Origin: JBHIFB01 sp046760905
GTDB lineage: Bacteria; Gemmatimonadota; CAZMKB01
DNA length: 12,004 nucleotides
Direction: 5' to 3'
Assembly (NCBI GenBank): GCA_046760905.1
Contig: JBHIFB010000102.1
Span: 1-12,004 of the forward strand
Shown here: in pieces, positions 1 through 6,860 of the stretch
Layout: every line of letters begins with the position of its first letter
Position numbering within the stretch: position 1 is the stretch's first letter
Position numbers and translations under genes: made by a program
The notes under the pieces: model-generated
The model's input: only the letters and a program-made list of their open reading frames with translations
The model's database searches: none
Told to the model about the DNA's origin: nothing

Positions 1-2175
1 AAAGGTTCCGTCATCTGTGGCGATGAGCAGTTTTTCCTTCGGGAGGAGTTTCTCTAGCTTGTCCATCCAGAAGAGATAATTCTTGGAACGAGCACCGTAG
101 ATAAGCCGTACATCGTTACCGATCTCGACATGGGCTCGCAGGATAGGATATATAGCGGCAAGCCCGACGCCACCAGCTACCATAAGCACCGGGCCCGAAT
201 GCTTTACTATATCTGATTTCTTACCGAGGGGACCGGGTATGCCAAGGAATCTGTCACCCACCTTCATCTTCTCCAGTTCGGCGGTTCCCTTGCCAACAAC
301 CTGGTACACAAGAGTTATCGTTCCCTTCTCCTTATCCCAATCGGCGATTGTGAGAGGTATTCTTTCAGAGCCCATTTTCTTCATGACCATCACGAACTGG
401 CCAGCAGCACAATACCTGGCGACGAACTTCGCTTTCACGACAATCTCGTATATGTCCGGGACAAGCCTCCTGTGGGATACGATCTCGAAAGGCTCCGAAC
501 AGGCCTTTACCAGTTCCATTGACCTCTTCAAGGCGCTGGGGTCAGGTCTCTTCCCACTCAGTGCTTTATCGATGGCGGCGGATGAGTTTTTCCCGGCACC
601 CATGGCCAGTATGACGGTGGCGGCACCGGTAACGACGTCACCTCCGGCGTATGTGTTGAGCAGTGATGTTTCCCCGGTCTCCATAGATTTCACGGAAACA
701 GTACCCCATTTCGTTCCCTCGAGCCCCTCCGTACTCTGAAGGAGAATCGGATTTGGTGTGGTACCCAGAGCGGGAACAACGGTCTGAGCCGGTATCTCGA
801 ACTCAGATCCTTCAATAGGGATGGGCCTTCTCCTTCCCGATTCATCTGGTTCCCCGAGCCTCATCTGCACGCATTTGATCCTGGAAATGCCCCCTTTCCC
901 GTCGCCAATTATCTCGACGGGATTCACCAGGAGCATGAGCTTCACCCCTTCATTCAATGCGTTTTCGACCTCCTCCGCTCTAGCCGGCATCTCCTCCCGT
1001 GAACGCCTGTAAACAATAGTGACATTTCCGTGACAGAGTCTTTTAGCCCACCTTGCAGCATCGATAGCGGTGAAGCCACCGCCCACCACGACCACATCGG
1101 TTCCCACTTTCAGGGGGGTTTCGGCATCGGCCTGGTAGGCGTTCATCAGGTTCAATCTAACCAGAAACTCATTCGCAGAATACACACCATTCAAGTTCTC
1201 ACCCGGAATGTTCATCATCCTGGGAAGACCCGCCCCCGTGCCCAAGAAAACCGCGCTGAAACCCTCCTCAAACAAATCCTTTATAGTGATCGAGCGTCCG
1301 ATCGTGATGTTATGAATGATGTTCACTCCTAGGGCATGAACGATACCGATTTCCCTCTCTAGAACTTCTGTAGGAAGCCTGAATTCCGGGATCCCATAGG
1401 CAAGTACACCGCCGGTGATGTGTAGCGCCTCGAAAATAGTCACAGTGTATCCGAGAATCGCAAGGTCGGCAGCGACAGTCAACCCGGCAGGGCCGGCCCC
1501 GACAACCGCTACATGGTGTCGGGCATTTTCGGGTTTGCCGTATTTCTCCTTCATCGACTTGATATAGTCCATCACTTCATCAGGATAGTTTTCCCACACG
1601 TAATCGGCGACAAACCTCTCAAGACGGCCTATTTCAACCGGCTTATCCTTTATAGCAATGCTGCAGCTCAACTGGCACTGCACTTCCTGTGGACAGACCC
1701 TTCCTGTTATGGCCGGTATGCTGTCCCTCTCCATGATCTTCTTCCAGGCCTCGAAGATCTTACCTTCTTTGATCAGATTGAGGAAACCGGGGACGTCTAT
1801 AAGCACGGGACAACCACCGAGAGGCTGCTCGACCCACTCAATTTTTCCAGTTACACATGGGGCTTCTCCGCAATGCAAGCACTCAGCCGCCTTGTGGATG
1901 GATTTCTGAAGACCGAAGCCAATGTTGACCTCGTGAGTGTCCGGGACTTCTCCCTTCTTGTCGGAAAACCACTCATGCTTCCATGTTTTATAGTCCCTTC
2001 CTACCGCTTCCAGGACAGCTCCCTTCCTGTGCCCTTTCAACAGCTCACCGTATGCACCATCGCCATTCCTGTAAATGCTGAGCAGTTCCTGCTTTGACAT
2101 GGAAGAAAAATCCCATCGCAGAAGTGCATCCGTGAACCGTTCCAGAGTGTTCTCATCTATACCAAGCTGGTTCAT
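1..2175 (-). CDS. Fused GltD-like / ferredoxin-NAD(P) reductase-like flavoprotein (NfnB-NfnA type), 3' end missing
   Basis: The first 725 residues are present and the gene runs off the left edge. Residues 1-540 resemble the small subunit of glutamate synthase (GltD) and NfnB/SudA. Visible there are [4Fe-4S] ligands C99, C102, C107, C122 and C161, C167, C171, an FAD motif VVGAGPAG (224-231), an NAD(P) motif GGGFTAIDAAR (365-375) and the AGGD flavin motif (510-513). Residues 555-725 resemble FNR-type NfnA/SudB/PyrK, with GQFVMV (592-597), R605-xPLTIAD, and VAGGVGLAA (667-675). The C-terminal [2Fe-2S] cysteines of that family would lie beyond the edge. Start: ATG at 2175 with GAGGGAG 9 nt upstream. 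By family knowledge it would move electrons between NADH, NADPH and ferredoxin, perhaps by flavin-based bifurcation. Its place behind the por genes fits re-oxidation of POR-reduced ferredoxin. Odd points are the GltD-then-FNR order and an approximately 11-residue insertion between C107 and C122. A glutamate synthase role is less likely, as no large subunit is seen. Confidence 0.88.
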   Translation of the reverse strand, partial: MNQLGIDENTLERFTDALLRWDFSSMSKQELLSIYRNGDGAYGELLKGHRKGAVLEAVGRDYKTWKHEWFSDKKGEVPDTHEVNIGFGLQKSIHKAAECLHCGEAPCVTGKIEWVEQPLGGCPVLIDVPGFLNLIKEGKIFEAWKKIMERDSIPAITGRVCPQEVQCQLSCSIAIKDKPVEIGRLERFVADYVWENYPDEVMDYIKSMKEKYGKPENARHHVAVVGAGPAGLTVAADLAILGYTVTIFEALHITGGVLAYGIPEFRLPTEVLEREIGIVHALGVNIIHNITIGRSITIKDLFEEGFSAVFLGTGAGLPRMMNIPGENLNGVYSANEFLVRLNLMNAYQADAETPLKVGTDVVVVGGGFTAIDAARWAKRLCHGNVTIVYRRSREEMPARAEEVENALNEGVKLMLLVNPVEIIGDGKGGISRIKCVQMRLGEPDESGRRRPIPIEGSEFEIPAQTVVPALGTTPNPILLQSTEGLEGTKWGTVSVKSMETGETSLLNTYAGGDVVTGAATVILAMGAGKNSSAAIDKALSGKRPDPSALKRSMELVKACSEPFEIVSHRRLVPDIYEIVVKAKFVARYCAAGQFVMVMKKMGSERIPLTIADWDKEKGTITLVYQVVGKGTAELEKMKVGDRFLGIPGPLGKKSDIVKHSGPVLMVAGGVGLAAIYPILRAHVEIGNDVRLIYGARSKNYLFWMDKLEKLLPKEKLLIATDDGTF

Positions 2176-2225
2176 TTTCTCAAGCTCCCTCTTTGAAATC
2201 GAAAACCGCTACCGGGAGTTTAACA

Positions 2226-3536
2226 TCAGTAATCTTCGATGCCGAAGAATTCCCGCATGTTCTCCCAAGAACGGTCGACCTTTCCATGGAAAATCTGGAG
2301 AATCTCCAGCTCCTCCTTCCTGAACATGTGTCTGAACCTTCCCTGCTCCTTCGAATAATCCTCCACATCATCCTTCCCTTCCTCCACATCGAAGTAATCG
2401 CGGGGTAATCGGTTTATGGTGAAGTAACGAGCGTAGTTGTCGTTGTCAGTTTCGACTTCGAAGGAGAAAAAGGATCCGGTATCAACTGCTCTTTCACTGA
2501 TTTCCAGCGTGTCCTTACCATCGAAATCCCAGCCCGGCGGGCATGGAGAAAGGATCCTGAGGTAGGCTGCGCCAGGAATCAGAAGGGCTTTCCTCACCTT
2601 TGTCATAAGATCTACCGGATCATCCGGCGATGTCTGAGCCACATATGGAATATTGTGGGCGAGGGCGATGGCGATTATATCTTTAGGGTTTGTTTGCTTA
2701 CCCTTAACCACCTTTCCCACCGGAGCCGTGGTCGTGTCAGCTCCCCATGGTGTCGAGCTGCATCGCTGCTTCCCGGTGTTCATGTATGCCTCGTTGTCGT
2801 ATGTAACAGTGAGCGTATCCTGATTTCTTTCCCAGACACCGGACAGGGCCTGTATACCGATGTCTAAAGTGCCTCCATCACCGGCGAAACCTATTATCTT
2901 ATGGGGGACATTGATCCTTCCCTTCTCAAGCCTCATCCTCGCCCCGGACTCGAGACCCGCTACCATCGCTCCGATGTTCTCGAAAGCCGAGTGGAAGTAT
3001 GAGTAATTCCAGATGTGGTTCGGGTATGCAGCGGTGGTGACGGTCATGCAGCCGGTCGCGCCGCAGAAGATCATCTTGAAGTAAAGCCCTTCCTCCTTCA
3101 ACTCCTCCTTTACCTCTTCTATAATCCGGGCCTTCTTCGTGTCGATACCAACCGAACTGAGGATTTCCGGCGGTTGTTCCACATCGGTAAAAAGAACTTT
3201 CATCAATTCCTTATTCTTGAGTTCCTCCCTCTTGAAAACACCTTTCTCCACCAGTGCCTTGCTCAGGAGCTCCTCCCTCATGGCCCCCGCCTTCGCCACC
3301 ATGTTGAACACGATCGGTGCCGAGCATCCCAGGCAGGTTGCAACTCCAGGCGCAAGACCTCCCTTTTGCTCCTTAATCTCCGGTTCTGAGAGTATCACCG
3401 GAGGAACTTCCTTGCCGAGCAACACGCTCCGGCGATACCCTGGAGCCAGATTTTTGTTCCTGTAGGTACTCATATTCAGGAACGATCCAACTTTCACGAA
3501 ATCATCACGCGGGTTTATCTCAGCCATCTTGATCAT
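2226..3536 (-). CDS. porB: 2-oxoacid (pyruvate):ferredoxin oxidoreductase, beta subunit (TPP-binding)
   Basis: A 436-residue thiamine-diphosphate subunit of a 2-oxoacid:ferredoxin oxidoreductase, probably for pyruvate: pyruvate + CoA + oxidised ferredoxin to acetyl-CoA + CO2 + reduced ferredoxin. The TPP/Mg site is GDGG (219-222) followed by YDNEAYMNTG (246-255), wording typical of PorB. The proximal [4Fe-4S] ligands appear to be C68 and C71 (CLGC), C163 (GATGC) and C332 (SPCPPGW), the same order as in one-chain PFOR. It is longer than the usual roughly 300-330 residues. Part of the excess is a charged, helix-like stretch (about 83-152) that puts 91 residues between C71 and C163, where about 24 is usual; there is also an acidic C-terminal tail. 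An in-frame TTG lies 9 nt upstream, but the Shine-Dalgarno GAGGGAG (3546-3552) abuts it directly and sits 9 nt from the ATG, so the ATG is chosen. It follows the alpha-gamma gene by 41 nt and precedes the Nfn-like gene by 50 nt. Confidence 0.92.
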   Translation of the reverse strand: MIKMAEINPRDDFVKVGSFLNMSTYRNKNLAPGYRRSVLLGKEVPPVILSEPEIKEQKGGLAPGVATCLGCSAPIVFNMVAKAGAMREELLSKALVEKGVFKREELKNKELMKVLFTDVEQPPEILSSVGIDTKKARIIEEVKEELKEEGLYFKMIFCGATGCMTVTTAAYPNHIWNYSYFHSAFENIGAMVAGLESGARMRLEKGRINVPHKIIGFAGDGGTLDIGIQALSGVWERNQDTLTVTYDNEAYMNTGKQRCSSTPWGADTTTAPVGKVVKGKQTNPKDIIAIALAHNIPYVAQTSPDDPVDLMTKVRKALLIPGAAYLRILSPCPPGWDFDGKDTLEISERAVDTGSFFSFEVETDNDNYARYFTINRLPRDYFDVEEGKDDVEDYSKEQGRFRHMFRKEELEILQIFHGKVDRSWENMREFFGIEDY

Positions 3537-3577
3537 CAGTCTCAACTCCCTCTTTCATCACACAGAATCCAAGCAGC

Positions 3578-5488
3578 TCAGTCACTTCCCTTCCACTCGA
3601 AGTAAGCCCTGGCCGCGGCCTTCTTGTTTGCCTCGATAAGCTTCTCATGGAATTTGAGGTGATCTATATGGTGTATGAGCGATTCGATATCCAGCAGCCC
3701 ATCTGCGATTCCCAGAAGCGCTGCAAGCATGGCCATGCTGTTTCGCCTCGGATTCCCAAGCTCTTCATTTGCGATTCCATATCCGTCCACGGTGAAGATT
3801 TTATAGTCATCGCTTCCGAGCTCTTTCCTGATTTCTTCAGGTGACCTCGTGGTGTTCACTATGAGCAGGCCATCTTTCCTGAGTCCCTTCAAAGTTTCAC
3901 TGTCCAGCAGTCCTGGATTCACGAAGATGTCTATATCGGAATGCGTAATCGGTGCCCTCACATGGATCGGGGCATCTCCGATCCTCACATACGCCTGAGT
4001 CGGTGCTCCGCTCCTTTCGGCACCATAGACAGAGAATCCCTGGGCATATTTGTCTGCGGACTCTATCGCCGTTGAAGAGAGGATCTTGCTCGCAGTCTTG
4101 ATACCCTCCCCACCCCGGGCGAACATCCTGATCGACGTGCTTTTCTTCTCAAGAGGCAGGTAGAATCGCTTGTCCCTCTCACTAGGATCGATTACGGCAT
4201 CGGGCCGTTCATCCCTCACATCGATGTGATATACCTTCCGATATGATCCTCTCCCGGGCGTTTCGGCGAGGTTGTAAAGAAGGTTATAGGCGAGCCCGAC
4301 CGTATCCGGCATTGGTATTCTACCACCGAGACCGAAGATGAGATCGACGATCTTGGGCCTCTCATCATCGGCGAGATCATAGAGGGCATCCCTCACCTCG
4401 AGATAGAGAGGCGCACCCTGCGCTCCAAGCACAGGAGCCCGCTCCATTATGCCCACAGCCTTCTTGCCTCTTAAGGCCTCCCTCACCCTGGCGACGGGAA
4501 ACGGCCTGAACATTTTTATGATGAGTAAACCGGCCTGGAAGCCCTGACTCCTCAGGTTGTCAACCTTGTCCCTTATGGTACCGATAGATGAACCCATTGC
4601 AACGATCGCGATCTGGGCATCATCAAGGAGGTAAGATTCTACAGATTCGATCTTCTTACCTATAATATCGGCAAACTCCGTTGTGACCGCTTCGAACTTG
4701 TCACTCGCCTGCCTCACGCCATCCATCTGGCTCTCTTTGATCTCTGCATAGTAGTCGGCTCCTGCGATTCCAGGATACGAAATGACGATGTTCTCGTCAG
4801 TTGCCAGGGGGTATTTCGGATCCCATGTCCCGACGAAGTCCTTGACGACCTCATCCGGCAGGACTTCGAGCCTTTCGGTAATGTGTGATAGCTCGAAGCC
4901 ATCTATATTCACTATTACCGGCAGGTAACAGGACTGGCTCCATCTTGGTGCAATTATGTGGAAGTAGTACGCTTCCTGGCAATCGGTTGAAAAGAGTTGC
5001 ATCCAGCCGGTGTCCCTCTGTGCCATGATCGTACTGTGATCGCAGAGGATATTGAGCGGCCCACCTATTGATCTGTTGACAGCGGCGATTACTCCCGGCA
5101 GCCTGCTCCCGGCGAAGTAGTGGAGTATCTCATGCATGAGCGCCAGACCTGCCGATGAAGTGGCAGTAAAAACTGTGTTGCCTGCTGCAGCCGCGGCATG
5201 CATGGCGGATATCGCACTGTGCTCGGATTCGACAGCGATAAAATCAGTCTTGATGTCGCCATCAGCCACTGCCTTTGCAATATCATGAGCAAGTTCTGTT
5301 GAGGGCGTGATCGGGAATGCAGCCACCGTATCGTATTCGATCTGCCTCACGGCATAAGCTACGCTCTGGTTACCGGTCATGGCCATCACTTTCCGACCGT
5401 CCCCTTCACCACGCCGTTCCTGAATGCCAACCGTGGAGGAAGATGCGCTCAGGAGCTTTTCAAGGGCTTCGGTTCCTCTATCAGACAT
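3578..5488 (-). CDS. porA: 2-oxoacid (pyruvate):ferredoxin oxidoreductase, fused alpha-gamma subunit
   Basis: A 636-residue chain joining two POR subunits. Residues about 35-445 are the alpha (PorA) part, with the conserved PITPSTE (59-65), an ESEHSAISAMHAAAAAG block and TSSAGLALM. Residues about 450-636 are the gamma (PorG/PorC) part, with RGGEGIKTASKIL, YGAERSGAPTQAYVRI and FVNPGLLD. Alpha and gamma build the pyruvate- and CoA-binding region of the heterotetramer, so the fusion makes a complex with PorB and the PorD-like ferredoxin. Fused alpha-gamma chains in gamma-alpha order are common in KorA-type enzymes; here alpha comes first. The first 35 residues are a low-similarity extension before the alpha domain. 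Start: ATG at 5488, with AAAGGGA (5497-5503) 9 nt away. A TTG six bases further upstream is too close to that Shine-Dalgarno. The gene lies 34 nt after the ferredoxin gene. Substrate pyruvate is inferred from the PorB motif and is not proven. Confidence 0.9.
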   Translation of the reverse strand: MSDRGTEALEKLLSASSSTVGIQERRGEGDGRKVMAMTGNQSVAYAVRQIEYDTVAAFPITPSTELAHDIAKAVADGDIKTDFIAVESEHSAISAMHAAAAAGNTVFTATSSAGLALMHEILHYFAGSRLPGVIAAVNRSIGGPLNILCDHSTIMAQRDTGWMQLFSTDCQEAYYFHIIAPRWSQSCYLPVIVNIDGFELSHITERLEVLPDEVVKDFVGTWDPKYPLATDENIVISYPGIAGADYYAEIKESQMDGVRQASDKFEAVTTEFADIIGKKIESVESYLLDDAQIAIVAMGSSIGTIRDKVDNLRSQGFQAGLLIIKMFRPFPVARVREALRGKKAVGIMERAPVLGAQGAPLYLEVRDALYDLADDERPKIVDLIFGLGGRIPMPDTVGLAYNLLYNLAETPGRGSYRKVYHIDVRDERPDAVIDPSERDKRFYLPLEKKSTSIRMFARGGEGIKTASKILSSTAIESADKYAQGFSVYGAERSGAPTQAYVRIGDAPIHVRAPITHSDIDIFVNPGLLDSETLKGLRKDGLLIVNTTRSPEEIRKELGSDDYKIFTVDGYGIANEELGNPRRNSMAMLAALLGIADGLLDIESLIHHIDHLKFHEKLIEANKKAAARAYFEWKGSD

Positions 5489-5522
5489 TTTCAAATTCCC
5501 TTTCTTTGAGCTGGACTTTCTT

Positions 5523-6011
5523 CTATTCCTCTAGTTCCACATCGATAATCCCCTCGGGGCAAACTTGACTGCAAACTCCGCAATCCACACAATGGTTGGC
5601 ATCAGGGATCATGACTTCTCCAACCCTCCATGCCCCTGTAAGGTTGTCTGATTCCTCCCCTGTTGCCACGATGAGTCCCGCATGATGCGGGAGCGCCTGC
5701 CAGGTAAGATTCGCTTCTTTCCCGACTTCGACACCCGTGGGAAGTGCCTGAGTAACGGCTACCTGGATCAATTGTTTCAGCTTCCCTTCTTCCTTTACCA
5801 TTCTGAGCGCCTGTGTCGGGCATCGCTCAGTACATATGCCGCAGCCTTTGCAGTATCTGAGGTCTACCGTAATCCTAATTCTCTTGATGTGGGCTCGAGA
5901 TACTACCTTCCCACCTGTAAACCTCAGATCCGATGCGTTATCGGACAGTCCGTACTCCTTCTCATTCTTCTTTATCAATTCATCTCTTTTCCCGCAACTC
6001 TTCCCTTCCAT
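5523..6011 (-). CDS. porD: 2[4Fe-4S] ferredoxin-type delta subunit of the oxidoreductase (PorD-like)
   Basis: A 162-residue protein with two complete CxxCxxCxxxCP motifs: C54, C57, C60, C64 and C141, C144, C147, C151. It is the first gene of the operon and would carry electrons from the POR catalytic core to external ferredoxin or to the Nfn-like protein. The stretch before the second motif (GAWRVGEVMIP, 126-136) resembles the start of classical PorD proteins. The first motif follows a basic strand-rich segment (KVVSRAHIKRIRITVD). The linker between the two clusters is about 76 residues (65-140), whereas PorD and bacterial ferredoxins usually have about 20-35. The linker looks like a small domain (LIQVAVTQALPTGVEVG, then HHAGLIVATGEE). 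There are no transmembrane segments or signal peptide. The start is firm: ATG with GGGAGG (6018-6023) 6 nt upstream. Confidence 0.85.
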   Translation of the reverse strand: MEGKSCGKRDELIKKNEKEYGLSDNASDLRFTGGKVVSRAHIKRIRITVDLRYCKGCGICTERCPTQALRMVKEEGKLKQLIQVAVTQALPTGVEVGKEANLTWQALPHHAGLIVATGEESDNLTGAWRVGEVMIPDANHCVDCGVCSQVCPEGIIDVELEE

Positions 6012-6032
6012 CTCATACCTCCCGGATTGCTT

Positions 6033-6047
6033 TCAACGACACCTCAT
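6033..6047 (-). promoter_or_regulatory. Possible four-codon leader ORF (Met-Arg-Cys-Arg-stop) upstream of the ferredoxin gene
   Basis: On the minus strand a purine-rich, Shine-Dalgarno-like stretch (about 6048-6061, AAGGGGGG) runs straight into ATG AGG TGT CGT TGA. The stop lies 21 nt before the ferredoxin start codon. It could be a translated leader peptide with a cysteine codon before an iron-sulfur operon, or simply a purine tract with a chance ATG. Nothing beyond the sequence supports function. Confidence 0.2.
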
Positions 6048-6127
6048 CCCCCCTTCCTTCCGCTGCGAGAGCGAAAGTTGATTCTCTTAAACGAATGTAA
6101 GGGAGATCTGTCGCGATTTTCCGACTG

Positions 6128-6157
6128 ATAATATAATATCAAATTCACTATTTTCAA
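6128..6157 (-). promoter_or_regulatory. Candidate sigma70-type promoter of the por operon
   Basis: On the minus strand there is TTGAAA (6152-6157), then 18 nt, then TATTAT (6128-6133). An overlapping TATATT (6130-6135) would give a 16-nt spacer. A transcript from here would have a leader of roughly 110 nt before the ferredoxin ATG. The AT-rich context makes chance matches likely, so this is only a candidate. Confidence 0.45.
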
Positions 6158-6214
6158 TGCTGATGGATGCTCGGACGTTCTCCTTAATGCAGGAAACTAA
6201 TAGTAAAATCATGA

Positions 6215-6235
6215 ATTAGGAGCATGATCCCGGAA
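6215..6235 (+). repeat. First copy of a repeated motif: ATTAGGAGCA followed by GATCCCGGAA
   Basis: ATTAGGAGCA (6215-6224) is followed one base later by GATCCCGGAA (6226-6235), about 95 bp before the archease ATG. The same two words recur, further apart, upstream of rtcB (6801-6810 and 6828-6838). Finding both words in the same order before two functionally linked genes is suggestive, but a 10-mer repeat could be chance. Confidence 0.35.
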
Positions 6236-6268
6236 AATCAAACAGAAACGTAACATCCTTAAATAATC

Positions 6269-6298
6269 TTGATTTCATTCCGGCAGTTTGTCTAAATT
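6269..6298 (+). promoter_or_regulatory. Weak candidate promoter for archease
   Basis: TTGATT (6269-6274), an 18-nt spacer, and TAAATT (6293-6298). It lies about 30 nt before the start codon, just upstream of the Shine-Dalgarno AAGGAG (6312-6317). The match to consensus is poor, and it is given only because it is the best-placed pair I can see. Confidence 0.25.
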
Positions 6299-6328
6299 AA
6301 TGGAACGTTGAAAGGAGAAAAAAGCACT

Positions 6329-6754
6329 ATGCCATATGAGTATCTCGACCACCAGGCTGACATTGGAATCTCCTCCTGGGGCAATAGCCTCGAAGAGGCG
6401 CTGAAGGACGGGGCACTGGCACTTTTTGGTGTTATGGCCAACCTGGATAGTGTCGAGGCGAAGAGCGAACTCGTAATAACATGTTCGGCGAGGGAAGAAT
6501 CTCTTCTCTTCGTCGAGATGCTCAACGCTCTGGTGAGCAAAGCGAGTCTTGAGGGATACATCTTCAGGGAGCTCTCGGCGGTCAGCATCGAACGAACAGA
6601 TGATGGATTGGAGCTCACGGCGAAGGCCCGGGGAGAAGAACTCGATCCGGCCAGGCACGAGCTTGGCGTGGAGGTAAAAGCTGCGACATACTCGGGTCTC
6701 AAATACAGGAAAGAGGCCGGCAAGCATTATTTCAAGTGCCTTCTGGATATCTGA
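6329..6754 (+). CDS. Archease (RtcB activator)
   Basis: A 141-residue protein of the archease family, a small metal-binding protein that speeds guanylylation and turnover of the RNA ligase RtcB and widens its nucleotide use. Family signatures are at both ends: DHQADIGI (7-14) with the metal-binding D11, LEEALKDGALALFGVM in the first helix region, VKAATYSGL (116-124), and the C-terminal Asp-Ile (D140), a known acidic ligand position. Length is normal for the family (about 140). Start: ATG at 6329, with AAGGAG (6312-6317) 11 nt upstream. A TTG at 6308 would add seven residues but places its start before the Shine-Dalgarno, so it is rejected. rtcB follows after 106 nt, the classic partner arrangement. 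Confidence 0.93.
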   Translation: MPYEYLDHQADIGISSWGNSLEEALKDGALALFGVMANLDSVEAKSELVITCSAREESLLFVEMLNALVSKASLEGYIFRELSAVSIERTDDGLELTAKARGEELDPARHELGVEVKAATYSGLKYRKEAGKHYFKCLLDI

Positions 6755-6800
6755 ATGGAAAGGACGTATCTTATATTGGGCGTTTGTGGATGCGGGAACC

Positions 6801-6838
6801 ATTAGGAGCACCTGTCCTAATTTAACCGATCCCCGGAA
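6801..6838 (+). repeat. Second copy of the ATTAGGAGCA ... GATCCCCGGAA motif, with a perfect hairpin
   Basis: ATTAGGA (6801-6807), a loop GCACCTG, and TCCTAAT (6815-6821) form a perfect 7-bp stem, followed by TTAA and then GATCCCCGGAA (6828-6838), just before the rtcB Shine-Dalgarno AAGGGA (6847-6852). The first ten bases match 6215-6224 exactly. The stem is AT-rich and lacks a long T tail, so it is a poor intrinsic terminator. It could be an operator-type inverted repeat or a leader structure. It fills most of the 106-bp archease-rtcB gap. Confidence 0.35.
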
Positions 6839-6860
6839 TCTCTACTAAGGGAATAGGACA

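Larger units (their letters stand above)
6012..6328. promoter_or_regulatory. Divergent AT-rich intergenic region between the por operon and archease
   Basis: A 317-bp region with no credible gene. The middle (about 6110-6300) is clearly richer in A and T than the flanking genes. It should hold the promoters of both the minus-strand por operon and the plus-strand archease gene. Candidate hexamers are listed separately. A purine-rich leader (minus strand, about 6041-6061) precedes the ferredoxin gene. A nine-codon plus-strand ORF (ATG at 6224) is too short to support. Confidence 0.6.

Noticed and set aside
1513..2097. 194-codon open frame on the plus strand
   Set aside because: It lies entirely antisense to the GltD-like half of the Nfn-type gene, has no family features or Shine-Dalgarno, and its length follows from the codon use of the real gene.
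3537..3545. Upstream TTG start for porB
   Set aside because: GAGGGAG directly abuts the TTG, leaving no spacer; the ATG at 3536 has a 9-nt spacer.
5489..5494. Upstream TTG start for the alpha-gamma gene
   Set aside because: The Shine-Dalgarno AAAGGGA lies only 2-3 nt from the TTG but 9 nt from the ATG at 5488.
6224..6253. Nine-codon ORF after a Shine-Dalgarno-like AGGAG in the divergent region
   Set aside because: It is too short and the AGGAG is almost adjacent to the ATG; the same ATTAGGAGCA word recurs without an ATG upstream of rtcB.
6308..6328. Upstream TTG start for archease
   Set aside because: This start precedes the Shine-Dalgarno AAGGAG, and the family N-terminus begins at the ATG.
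6275..6811. 178-codon open frame on the minus strand across archease
   Set aside because: It is antisense to the well-supported archease gene and shows no recognisable motif.
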